Shown: positions 7,590-14,558 of the stretch, one piece after another | How the letters are laid out: each line of letters begins with the position of its first letter | Numbering within the stretch: the stretch's first letter is position 1 | Assembly: GCA_965651535.1 (NCBI GenBank) | Contig: CBFGSX010000026.1 | Span: 1-17,204, forward strand | Length of the DNA: 17,204 nucleotides | Source: JAQGJA01 sp965651535 | GTDB lineage: Bacteria > Pseudomonadota > Alphaproteobacteria > Micavibrionales > SZUA-601 | Reading direction: 5' to 3' | Position numbers and translations under genes: made by a program | Notes under the pieces: generated by a model | What the model saw: the letters and a program-made list of their open reading frames with translations, nothing else | Database searches by the model: none | What the model was told of the DNA's origin: nothing

Positions 7590-8954
7590 ATGCTGGCTCC
7601 CTATATTGACGGTGCGGCGATCGCCAAGTCATGGCGACTGATCCAGATGAAGCTGCGCGCGCAATTCGGGGAGGAAATCTATCGCCAATGGCTGTCCGAC
7701 ATGGCGCCCGTCGCCATCGAGGATGACGCGCTGGTGGTTTCCGTGCCGCATAATCTGACCGCGCAATGGCTGGTGCTGCAAAAAGCCGACGAGGCGATGC
7801 TGCACGTGCTGCGCGAGGAATGGCCGGGCCTGCGCCGGATACGCTGCATGAAATCGGCTGCGCCCGAAGGGCAGGAATCGCTTTTTGCCGCTGCGCCCAA
7901 AATCGAAACGCCCGCCGCGGCAAGCGACCCGGCAAGCGGCCTCGATCCGCGTTTCACCTTTGAAAATTTCGTCGTCGGCAAGCCCAACGAATTGGCCTAT
8001 GCCGCCGCGCGGAAATTGGCCGAAAGCGACACGGTCGCCTTCAACCCGCTTTTCCTCTATGGCGGCGTCGGTCAAGGTAAAACCCATTTGATGCACGCCA
8101 TCGCGCACGCGATCAAATCGCGCAACCCCGAGCGCCAGGTCTTGTATCTGTCGGCGGAAAAATTCATGTATCGCTTCATCCGCGCGCTGCGCTTCAAGGA
8201 CACGATGGCCTTCAAGGAACAATTCCGTTCCGTCGACGTGCTGATGATTGACGACGTGCAGTTCATTGCGGGCAAGGATTCGACGCAGGAAGAGTTTTTT
8301 CACACCTTCAATGCGCTGATCGATCAGCGCAAACAGATCATCCTCTCGGCGGATAAAAGCCCTTCCGATCTCGACGGCATTGAAGACCGCCTGAAATCGC
8401 GGCTTTCCTGGGGTCTTGTGGCCGACATCCATCCCAGCACCTATGAATTGCGTCTGGGCATTCTCCAGGCCAAGGCCGAAAAATCGGCCACGCCCGTGCC
8501 CAAGGCCGTGCTGGAATTTCTGGCGCACAAGATCACCAGCAATATCCGCGAGCTCGAAGGCGCGCTGAACCGCCTTGTCGCCCATGCCGAGCTGATCGGC
8601 CGCCCGATCACGCTGGAAAACACGCATGACGTGCTGGCCGATCTGCTGCGCACCTATGACCGCAAAGTGACGCTCGACGATATCCAGAAAAAAGTCTGCG
8701 AGCATTTCGGCTTGAAAATGGCGGATCTGCACGGGGCGCGGCGCTCGCGCCATTTGGCCCGCCCGCGCCAGATGGCCATGTATCTGTGCAAGCAACTGAC
8801 GACGAAATCCCTGCCGGATATCGGGCGCTCTTTCGGGGGGCGCGACCATACCACCGTGCTGCACGCCGTGCGCAAGGTCGAGGATCTGATCCGCACCGAG
8901 GCGCAAGTGGCCGAGGATGTGGAACTCCTCCGCCGCGCCCTGCAAAGGGGCTAG
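7590..8954 (+). CDS. dnaA: Chromosomal replication initiator protein DnaA
   Basis: This 454-residue AAA+ ATPase binds DnaA boxes, melts the origin and loads the helicase. Domain I (about residues 10-85) has the WL..M pattern; a short, poorly conserved linker follows (about 90-115). The AAA+ domain starts near FTFENFVVGKPN. Walker A is GGVGQGKT (158-165), with Gln162 where Leu is usual. Walker B is LMIDD (218-222). RELEGALNRLV closes the AAA+ domain. Domain IV carries the DNA-binding signature ARPRQMAMYLCK and GRDHTTVLHA (R418, D419, H420, T421, T422). The ATG at 7590 has AAAGG 9 bases upstream and leaves domain I whole. The gene is complete and follows the efflux operon on the same strand after 178 bp. 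It is not directly followed by dnaN; three lipoprotein genes lie between. Confidence 0.98.
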   Translation: MLAPYIDGAAIAKSWRLIQMKLRAQFGEEIYRQWLSDMAPVAIEDDALVVSVPHNLTAQWLVLQKADEAMLHVLREEWPGLRRIRCMKSAAPEGQESLFAAAPKIETPAAASDPASGLDPRFTFENFVVGKPNELAYAAARKLAESDTVAFNPLFLYGGVGQGKTHLMHAIAHAIKSRNPERQVLYLSAEKFMYRFIRALRFKDTMAFKEQFRSVDVLMIDDVQFIAGKDSTQEEFFHTFNALIDQRKQIILSADKSPSDLDGIEDRLKSRLSWGLVADIHPSTYELRLGILQAKAEKSATPVPKAVLEFLAHKITSNIRELEGALNRLVAHAELIGRPITLENTHDVLADLLRTYDRKVTLDDIQKKVCEHFGLKMADLHGARRSRHLARPRQMAMYLCKQLTTKSLPDIGRSFGGRDHTTVLHAVRKVEDLIRTEAQVAEDVELLRRALQRG

Positions 8955-8978
8955 ATTTTTAACGGTTCTACGGGGCCG

Positions 8979-9005
8979 CCTTGTGACAATCTGTTGTTGA
9001 CAAGG
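8979..9005. promoter_or_regulatory. Inverted repeat between dnaA and the lipoprotein genes, overlapping a -35-like TTGACA
   Basis: CCTTGT (8979-8984) pairs with ACAAGG (9000-9005), and inside it ACAA (8986-8989) pairs with TTGT (8994-8997) around a TCTG loop. No T-run follows, so it is not a typical terminator. TTGACA (8997-9002) is a perfect -35 box in the right arm, but the -10 region (near 9017-9025) is poor. CCTTGT recurs at 9037-9042, next to the ribosome site GGGGGAG, and could pair with the same ACAAGG. An operator or a leader switch are both possible. Confidence 0.35.
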
Positions 9006-9055
9006 GGTGAATGTAGGATTAGTGCTTGAAAATCAACCTTGTGGGGGAGTTTCCA

Positions 9056-9496
9056 ATGAGACGAATTTTGTTTATTGTCGCGGCCACCTTCTTGTTGGCG
9101 GCCTGCCAGACGGCGCAGCAACACGCCGCAGGTGTTCAACAGGCTCAGGGTGACAACCTGACCGTCGGAAAGGTTCAAAGCGAAATTCGCAAAGGCATGA
9201 CGGGGGCGCAAGTTGCCGAAGTCCTTGGGTCACCGAACATTGTTTCGACAGATGAACAAGGGCGCGAAGTCTGGATTTACGATAAGATTTCCACGTTGCG
9301 CGTTGTCTCGGCCAGCCAAGGCGGTTTGTTGCTCGGCGGTGTTGCCGGGGGCGGTGCTGGCGGCGGTTTGTTCGGCGGGAGTATGAGTTCTGCTGCCGGG
9401 GCCGCGTCCACATCGCAACGCACTCTGACAATTATTATCAAGTTCGACAGCAATCGTCGTGTTCGCGATTACCAGTATCATACATCCTCTTTCTAG
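9056..9496 (+). CDS. BamE-like (SmpA/OmlA) lipoprotein with a glycine-zipper insert
   Basis: This is a 146-residue lipoprotein with lipobox LAAC and acylation at Cys17. Residues 37-78 (GKVQSEIRKGMTGAQVAEVL, then GSPNIV and EVWIYDK) match the BamE-like fold, a small domain that binds outer-membrane assembly partners or peptidoglycan-associated proteins. Residues 121-143 (LTIIIKFDSNRRVRDYQY) look like the closing strands of that fold. Between them, residues 89-119 form a Gly/Ala/Ser-rich segment (GGLLLGGVAGGGAGGGLFGG), similar to a glycine zipper. The ATG at 9056 has GGGGGAG 6 bases upstream; an in-frame TTG at 9026 is rejected because the signal peptide would be internal. The gene starts 101 bp after dnaA, and the next lipoprotein gene follows after 13 bp, suggesting co-transcription. 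Whether it is the cell's true BamE is unclear. Confidence 0.85.
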   Translation: MRRILFIVAATFLLAACQTAQQHAAGVQQAQGDNLTVGKVQSEIRKGMTGAQVAEVLGSPNIVSTDEQGREVWIYDKISTLRVVSASQGGLLLGGVAGGGAGGGLFGGSMSSAAGAASTSQRTLTIIIKFDSNRRVRDYQYHTSSF

Positions 9497-9509
9497 GAAC
9501 GCATAATAG

Positions 9510-10031
9510 ATGAAGAAATTTTTGATAATCTGTGTCGCAGCGCTTTCTTTGGCGGCATGCCAGCAGACGATTCCAAAAGAAGCACTGGAGCTCTCGTCGG
9601 AGAGTCTGCAATGGCGTCAACAGCAGACGCGGCGTTTCGATACGGCAAATGAAAGAAACCTTTTGATTGCCAGTTCTCAGCTTCTGCAGGATTTGGGTTA
9701 CACGATAGAAGAAAGCGAAGTTGGTTTGGGCGTGGTCTTGGGAGTAAAGGATCGCGATGCGGTCGAGGCCGGACAGGTCGCGGCCAAAATTATCATGGCC
9801 GGGCTGTTTGGGGCGAATATGCCGATTGATGCCAAGCAAAAGATTCGTGCATCCGTGGTCACCCGCCGTGTTGGATCAAAGTCGACCAATGTCCGTGTGA
9901 CGTTTCAGCGTATCGTCTGGAGCGATATGGGGCAAATCAGCCGCCTCGAGCGTATCGAAGACGAGGCGATTTATCAGGACTTTTTCTCAAAACTATCGAA
10001 ATCCGTCTTTCTGACGGCCAATCAGATTTAA
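9510..10031 (+). CDS. Lipoprotein of unknown function, first of a paralogous pair
   Basis: This is a 173-residue protein with lipobox LAAC and acylation at Cys17. The mature part begins with a helix-like, Gln/Arg-rich stretch, then RRFDTANERNLLIASSQLLQ, DLGYTIEESEVGLGVV, a small hydrophobic insert (GQVAAKIIMAGLFGANMP, about residues 92-109), a likely beta region (KIRASVVTRRVG, TNVRVTFQRIVW) and a C-terminal helix, YQDFFSKLSKSVFLTANQI. I recall similar lipoproteins in other proteobacteria but cannot name a function. It is clearly homologous to the next gene, which lacks the hydrophobic insert. An AGGA at 9495-9498, beside the previous stop codon, may be the ribosome site, though it is 11 bases away. 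Base composition is low in GC: 9661-9720 contains 26 G or C in 60. It should sit in the inner leaflet of the outer membrane. Confidence 0.82.
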   Translation: MKKFLIICVAALSLAACQQTIPKEALELSSESLQWRQQQTRRFDTANERNLLIASSQLLQDLGYTIEESEVGLGVVLGVKDRDAVEAGQVAAKIIMAGLFGANMPIDAKQKIRASVVTRRVGSKSTNVRVTFQRIVWSDMGQISRLERIEDEAIYQDFFSKLSKSVFLTANQI

Positions 10032-10040
10032 GGTGTAGCC

Positions 10041-10460
10041 ATGAAAAAATTGTTTGCCGTTCTTGTTGTTTCGAGCCTTTCTTTGACTGGATGCGCCACA
10101 AATTCACTCGATCATGTGATGGCCTCCGAGGAATCCCAGGTTCAGCTGCGTCAAATTCAGTCCCGGGCTTTCAATACGACGGATCGTAATAAGGCTTTGC
10201 GCACGACGATTGCGACCTTACAAGATTTGGGATTCGTTATTGACAAGGCGGATAGCGATTTGGGAACGGTCAGCGCAACGAAATTGGACGGCTATATGCT
10301 GCGCATGACGGTTTCCGTCCGTCCGCGCGGAAAAACTCAAACGTTGGTGCGCGCTTCCGGCCAATATCAGGACAAACCCGTCACACAACCGGAGCCTTAT
10401 CAGCAATTCTTTGCAGCCCTTCAAAAGGCGATGTTCCTGACCGCGCATCAAGTTGATTGA
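10041..10460 (+). CDS. Lipoprotein of unknown function, second of the paralogous pair
   Basis: This is a 139-residue protein with lipobox LTGC and acylation at Cys18. Its mature part repeats the plan of the preceding lipoprotein: RQIQSRAFNTTDRN, LQDLGFVIDKADSDLGTVSA, a beta-rich middle (YMLRMTVSVRPRG) and the C-terminal helix YQQFFAALQKAMFLTAHQVD. The shared pieces (LQDLG, the D/S-x-LG turn and the FLTA-Q end) support a tandem duplication followed by divergence. The insert of about 25-30 residues found in the first copy is missing. AAGGTG at 10030-10035 overlaps the stop codon of the previous gene, so translation is likely coupled. It is the last of the three lipoprotein genes; 129 bp separate it from dnaN. 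The function is unknown. Confidence 0.82.
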   Translation: MKKLFAVLVVSSLSLTGCATNSLDHVMASEESQVQLRQIQSRAFNTTDRNKALRTTIATLQDLGFVIDKADSDLGTVSATKLDGYMLRMTVSVRPRGKTQTLVRASGQYQDKPVTQPEPYQQFFAALQKAMFLTAHQVD

Positions 10461-10547
10461 TAAGGGTTGTTCGGGCTTGAAACCCCCAGATAAAACCGCC
10501 CCTTTCGAGGCATAATTCCCCTTGCGTTTTGCCGTATTCCGGGTAAA

Positions 10548-10573
10548 TTAATGAGAAGTTAACGAAACATTAA
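10548..10573. promoter_or_regulatory. Two overlapping CtrA-type sites (three TTAA at 11-bp steps) before dnaN
   Basis: TTAA occurs at 10548-10551, 10559-10562 and 10570-10573, each pair separated by exactly 7 bases. TTAA-N7-TTAA is the consensus of CtrA, the alphaproteobacterial cell-cycle response regulator, so two sites share the middle block. The array ends 16 bases before the dnaN start. A weak promoter-like pair, TTGCGT (10522-10527) and TAAATT (10544-10549), would put the array over the -10 box and transcription start, a layout that suggests repression. CtrA binding is inferred from the motif alone. Confidence 0.6.
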
Positions 10574-10589
10574 TTCTATCGGTCTGGCC

Positions 10590-11708
10590 ATGAAATTCTC
10601 CGTCGAACGCTCCGATCTTTTGAAAGCTCTTTCCCACACCCAAAGCGTGGTGGAGAAGCGTACCACCATCCCGATCCTGTCGAACATCCTGCTGGGTGCC
10701 GAGGGCAACCAGCTGGCCCTGTGCGCCACCGACATGGATCTCGAGATTGTCGACGTCATCCCCGCCAATATCGGCGAGACGGGCTCAACTACGGTTCCGG
10801 CGCATACGCTCTATGACATTGTGCGCAAGCTGCCCGACGACGTGACCATCAACTTTGCGCTGAACGAGGGCGGTAACACGTTGACCCTGACGGCCGGGCG
10901 CTCGACCTATAAGCTGGGCTGCTTGCCGCGCGAGGATTTCCCGGAAATGGCTTCGCCCAAAGTGGCCAACAGCTTTACCTTGCCTGCGACGACTTTGCGC
11001 AACCTGATCGACCGCACACGCTTTGCCATGTCGACCGAGGAAACGCGTTATTACCTGAACGGCATCTATTTCCACGCCGCCGAAGAGGCGGGCGAGGCGG
11101 TGCTGCGCGCCGTCGCCACGGACGGCCATCGTCTGGCGCGCTACCAGATCGCGCTGCCTGCGGGCGCTTCGGGTTTCCCGGGCGTGATTCTGCCGCGCAA
11201 GGCGGTGCTCGAGATGCGCCGCTTGCTGGACGAGGCGGGCGAAGATATCCGCGTCGAAGTGTCGGAGAAAATGGTGCGCTTCGCCTTTGACCGCGTCACG
11301 CTGACGACCAAGGTGATTGACGGCACTTTCCCCGATTACGAGCGCGTCATTCCGCAAGGTAACGACAAGACGCTCGAGGTTGACCCCAAATCCTTCACCC
11401 GCGCGGTCGACCGCGTGGCGACCGTCGCCGCCGAGAAAACCCGCGCCGTGAAAATGAGTGTGAAAAAAGGCATGATGACGTTGTCGGCCAATAACGACAA
11501 CGGCTCCGCCGTCGAGGAGGTCGAGGCAAATTGCAGCAGCGACAACGCGCTCGAGATCGGTTTCAACGCGCGTTATCTGCTGGATGTGACGCAGCTGATC
11601 CAGGGCGAGAATTGCCGTTTCCTGATCGGCGACGCGGCCAGCCCGGCCATCGTGCAGGACAATAATGATCCGACCAGCCTTTATGTGCTGATGCCGATGC
11701 GCATTTGA
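10590..11708 (+). CDS. dnaN: DNA polymerase III sliding clamp, beta subunit DnaN
   Basis: This 372-residue protein forms the ring that holds polymerase III and many repair proteins on DNA. The start MKFSVERSDLLKALSHTQSV and the following TTIPILSNILL are the standard opening. The three clamp domains follow in order, with ATDGHRLARYQIALP in domain 2 and LEIGFNARYLLDVTQLI and the C-terminal SLYVLMPMRI in domain 3. The final MPMR-type end forms part of the peptide-binding pocket for clamp partners. Length is normal and no key part is missing. There is no good Shine-Dalgarno before the ATG (TTCTATCGGTCTGGCC), so initiation may be weak or leaderless. Its stop codon lies 8 bases before the recF start, so the two are surely co-transcribed. 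Control by CtrA is suggested by the array just upstream. Confidence 0.98.
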   Translation: MKFSVERSDLLKALSHTQSVVEKRTTIPILSNILLGAEGNQLALCATDMDLEIVDVIPANIGETGSTTVPAHTLYDIVRKLPDDVTINFALNEGGNTLTLTAGRSTYKLGCLPREDFPEMASPKVANSFTLPATTLRNLIDRTRFAMSTEETRYYLNGIYFHAAEEAGEAVLRAVATDGHRLARYQIALPAGASGFPGVILPRKAVLEMRRLLDEAGEDIRVEVSEKMVRFAFDRVTLTTKVIDGTFPDYERVIPQGNDKTLEVDPKSFTRAVDRVATVAAEKTRAVKMSVKKGMMTLSANNDNGSAVEEVEANCSSDNALEIGFNARYLLDVTQLIQGENCRFLIGDAASPAIVQDNNDPTSLYVLMPMRI

Positions 11709-11716
11709 CGGGTGTG

Positions 11717-12850
11717 ATGGCTCTGGCCGCGCCCGTTCTTCAATCCTCATCTTCCTGCCATGGCGGCCTGACGGCTTTGGGCCTGCAGGCTTTCCGTTCC
11801 TATGAATTTACGCGTTTCGACGCGTCAGCGCAGCAGCTGGTGCTGCTGGGCCCCAACGGTGTGGGTAAGACCAATATTCTCGAGGCGATCAGCCTGTTGG
11901 CGCCGGGCCGCGGGTTGCGTGGTGCATCGCCTGCCGAATGGCGGCGGATAAACGACACCGCGCCGTGGAAGATCGTGGCGACGCTCGAGGATGGGGCGCG
12001 GATTGCTACTGGCGCGCCCGCTGAAAATCCGGATTCACCGCGTCGCGTGACTTTTTATGACGACAATGCGCTTGGCGCGCAGGCGGAGCTGGCGGAAATT
12101 CTCGCGGTGGTATGGCTGACGCCGCAAATGGACGGGTTGTTTCTGGACGATGCGACGGCGCGCCGCAAATTCATCGACCGGCTGGTGGCGGCGGCACATC
12201 CGGCCCATGCCGCGCATCTGGCGCGTTACGAGCACGCGTTGAAGCAACGTAATAAATTGCTGAAGGAACGCGCCGCCAACGCGTTGATCCGCTCGCTTCA
12301 TCCCGTGCTGGTGGCCGAAGGCGTGGCCATTGCCGCCGCGCGCGTCGAAAAAATTGATCAGCTCAACGCCGCTTTTGCTGGCATGGAAACACCGTTCCCC
12401 TTGCCGCATTTGGCTTGGGAAGGGGTGATTGAAAACGCGCTGCGCGAAAAAGCGGCACGCGTGGTTGAGGCGGAATTTGCCGCCTTGCTCGACGCATCGA
12501 TCGCCGAGGATAAAATCATCGGTCAGACAAGGCGCGGCGTGCATCGTTCGGATGTTTCCGTCCGGCACACGGAAAAAAACATCCCGGCTTCGCAATGTTC
12601 GACCGGAGAGCAAAAGGCGCTGTTGTTGTCTCTTGTTCTGGCGCATGCGCAATGGCTGAAAGCGGTGCAGCCGGATCGTCCGCTTATTCTTCTTCTTGAC
12701 GAGGTAGCGGCGCATCTGGATGAAACGCGGCGCGCGCAGCTCTTTTCATGGATCGAAAGCATCCCGGCCCAGACATGGCTGACGGGAACGGATCAGGCGT
12801 TGTTCGCGCCTCTTGCAACGGCCTGGCGTATGAAATTGCCTATTGAATGA
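11717..12850 (+). CDS. recF: DNA replication and repair protein RecF
   Basis: This 377-residue SMC-like ATPase acts with RecO and RecR to load RecA at gaps and stalled forks. Walker A is GPNGVGKT (45-52), the ABC-type signature is STGEQKALLLSLVLAHAQ (from 295), and Walker B is LILLLDEVAAHLDE with D328 and E329. RecF-specific stretches include DGLFLDDATARRKFIDRLV and YEHALKQRNKLLKERAAN. The ATG at 11717 is chosen; GTG at 11714 and TTG at 11705 are also in frame, and the TTG would overlap the dnaN stop. The first 17 residues (up to LTALGLQAFRSY) are a non-conserved Ser-rich extension. The gene end overlaps the convergent sppA end by 11 bp. gyrB, which often follows recF, is absent. Confidence 0.96.
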   Translation: MALAAPVLQSSSSCHGGLTALGLQAFRSYEFTRFDASAQQLVLLGPNGVGKTNILEAISLLAPGRGLRGASPAEWRRINDTAPWKIVATLEDGARIATGAPAENPDSPRRVTFYDDNALGAQAELAEILAVVWLTPQMDGLFLDDATARRKFIDRLVAAAHPAHAAHLARYEHALKQRNKLLKERAANALIRSLHPVLVAEGVAIAAARVEKIDQLNAAFAGMETPFPLPHLAWEGVIENALREKAARVVEAEFAALLDASIAEDKIIGQTRRGVHRSDVSVRHTEKNIPASQCSTGEQKALLLSLVLAHAQWLKAVQPDRPLILLLDEVAAHLDETRRAQLFSWIESIPAQTWLTGTDQALFAPLATAWRMKLPIE

Positions 12851-14558
12851 CGGGCGTTGCCGCGGACAGCATCCAATCGTCCAGTGCCGTGCGGAAATTT
12901 TCCCGCATCCACGCCCCCAGGAAGGGCAAAGGCAGGCCGCGCTCGGCCAGCTTCAGGAATTGCTCGATCGGGTTAACCGGCTTGGGCAGGATTTCCAAAG
13001 TTACGGCGCTGGAATCCGGGATCTTCGCCAGAGTTCTGGCCGCCAGAACAGCGCTATCCAATCCACCTAAAGCGTCGACCAGCCCGATCTCCTTGGCCTG
13101 TTGTCCCGTCCAGACGCGGCCTTGGGCGATTTTCTCAACATCTTCGGGCGCCATCTCGCGGCCTTCGGCAACGCGTTGCACAAAGGCGCGATAAGTGCGG
13201 TCGATCGTTTCCTGCATTTTGACGCGGCTGGCGTCGGAATAGGGGCGGTTGGGCGACCATAAATCGCTTTGCCCGTCCTGAGGGATGACTTCCCAATTCA
13301 GGCCGATCTTTTCCCACAATCCGCCCAGCTCCATCTTGCCACCGAACACGCCGATAGACCCGGTCAAGGTGCCCGGCTGGGCGACGATGGCGTTGGCCGT
13401 GGTGCTCATCCAATAGCCGCCAGACGCCGCCGTATTGCTCATCGAGACGATGACGGGCTTGCGTGCGCGGGCCAAATGGACGGCGCGGCGAATATGATCG
13501 GCGGCCAAAGGCGTGCCGCCGGGGCTGTCGACGCGCAGGATGATGGCCCGGATATCGGCTTTTTCGGCGGCGGATTGAATCGCATTGGCCACGCCCTCGG
13601 CCGAGGCGATGTCGCGTGCCATGGCTTCTTCCGGACTGACGGTGGTAAGCGCGCCGCGAACGTGAATCAGCGCGATTTTTTCGCCCGGAATGGGGCGCGG
13701 CCCGGTGGCCCGGTAAACGGCAAGGTCGACGGGCGTCGCGCCGTCGGATTTTTGTTCGAGAGAGGCGTTGAATTCGTCGGGATAGCCCATGGCGTTAATC
13801 AGGCCTAGCGCGAGCGCTTCGTCGGCGGGAAGCGGTGCTTGCCGCATCAGGGTTTCGACCGTTTCGCGCTCCAGGGCGCGGTTGGCGGCAATGTCGGTGA
13901 CAAACTGGTTATGCAGATCGTCGATCAGGGATCGGATCATCTCGCGGTTCTCGTCGCTGATGGTATCGCGCATGACGATCTCGGGATAGGATTTGTATTT
14001 ACCCGCGTGCAGAATTTCACCGCGCACGCCAATTTTTTCCAAAGTGTTTCGTGCAAAAGGGATCTCGGCAGAAAGTCCGGTGATGGCCAGATCGCCCATC
14101 GGCGGCAGCCAGATTTCATCGAAAGCGGCGGCCAGCCAGTATTCCGTCATGGCCGGGCCGCTGCCCAGATCGTCGGCGAAGACGCTGGCGAATTTTCCGC
14201 TGCGGCGGAACTTGTCGATGGCTGCGCGTAACTCCTGCGTGGCGGCGATGCCGAAACGCCCGTCCTTCAGTCGCAGGGACAGGCCGACAACGCGTGTATC
14301 CTGTCGGGCGACTTCCAGAGTCTGGATCAGCCCGTGCAGCGTCAAGGGAGGGGTGCGTCTGCCGAATGCCGTCAACAGCCCTGCTCTGGGCGGGGTTTCC
14401 GGCAGGTCACGCGCAATCTCCAGCGTCAGCACCATGCGCGGCGGCAGATTCCTGGGCAGGTTGTCGCGCTTCATCGAGGACAGGCCGATGACGACGACAA
14501 CAACCGAAAACAGGATGAATCCGATTACGGCGAAAAAAGTGACGAAGAATTTCTTCAT
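12840..14558 (-). CDS. sppA: Signal peptide peptidase SppA, long (67K) type
   Basis: This 572-residue membrane-bound S49 serine protease degrades signal peptides left after secretion. Residues 4-26 form one transmembrane anchor, so the protease faces the periplasm. Two tandem S49 domains are present, as in the long form typified by E. coli SppA. The N-terminal domain supplies the catalytic lysine in GKYKSYPEIV, most likely Lys189 of the YKS motif. The C-terminal domain has DSPGGTPLAADHI and the catalytic serine Ser379 in NTAASGGYWMS, followed by TLTGSIGVFGG. The Lys-Ser spacing of 190 residues is close to the E. coli value, so the enzyme looks active. Its ATG overlaps the stop of the heparinase-like gene by 4 bases (ATGA), so they are co-translated. 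The gene ends inside the convergent recF end with no room for a separate terminator. Confidence 0.95.
   Translation of the reverse strand: MKKFFVTFFAVIGFILFSVVVVVIGLSSMKRDNLPRNLPPRMVLTLEIARDLPETPPRAGLLTAFGRRTPPLTLHGLIQTLEVARQDTRVVGLSLRLKDGRFGIAATQELRAAIDKFRRSGKFASVFADDLGSGPAMTEYWLAAAFDEIWLPPMGDLAITGLSAEIPFARNTLEKIGVRGEILHAGKYKSYPEIVMRDTISDENREMIRSLIDDLHNQFVTDIAANRALERETVETLMRQAPLPADEALALGLINAMGYPDEFNASLEQKSDGATPVDLAVYRATGPRPIPGEKIALIHVRGALTTVSPEEAMARDIASAEGVANAIQSAAEKADIRAIILRVDSPGGTPLAADHIRRAVHLARARKPVIVSMSNTAASGGYWMSTTANAIVAQPGTLTGSIGVFGGKMELGGLWEKIGLNWEVIPQDGQSDLWSPNRPYSDASRVKMQETIDRTYRAFVQRVAEGREMAPEDVEKIAQGRVWTGQQAKEIGLVDALGGLDSAVLAARTLAKIPDSSAVTLEILPKPVNPIEQFLKLAERGLPLPFLGAWMRENFRTALDDWMLSAATPVIQ

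Noticed and set aside
7629..8945. Minus-strand open frame of 438 codons across dnaA
   Set aside because: It lies fully inside dnaA, has no known motif, and reflects GC-rich codon bias on the opposite strand.
10785..11750. Minus-strand open frame of 321 codons over dnaN
   Set aside because: It is antisense to the conserved clamp gene, with biased His/Arg/Gln composition and no recognisable domain.
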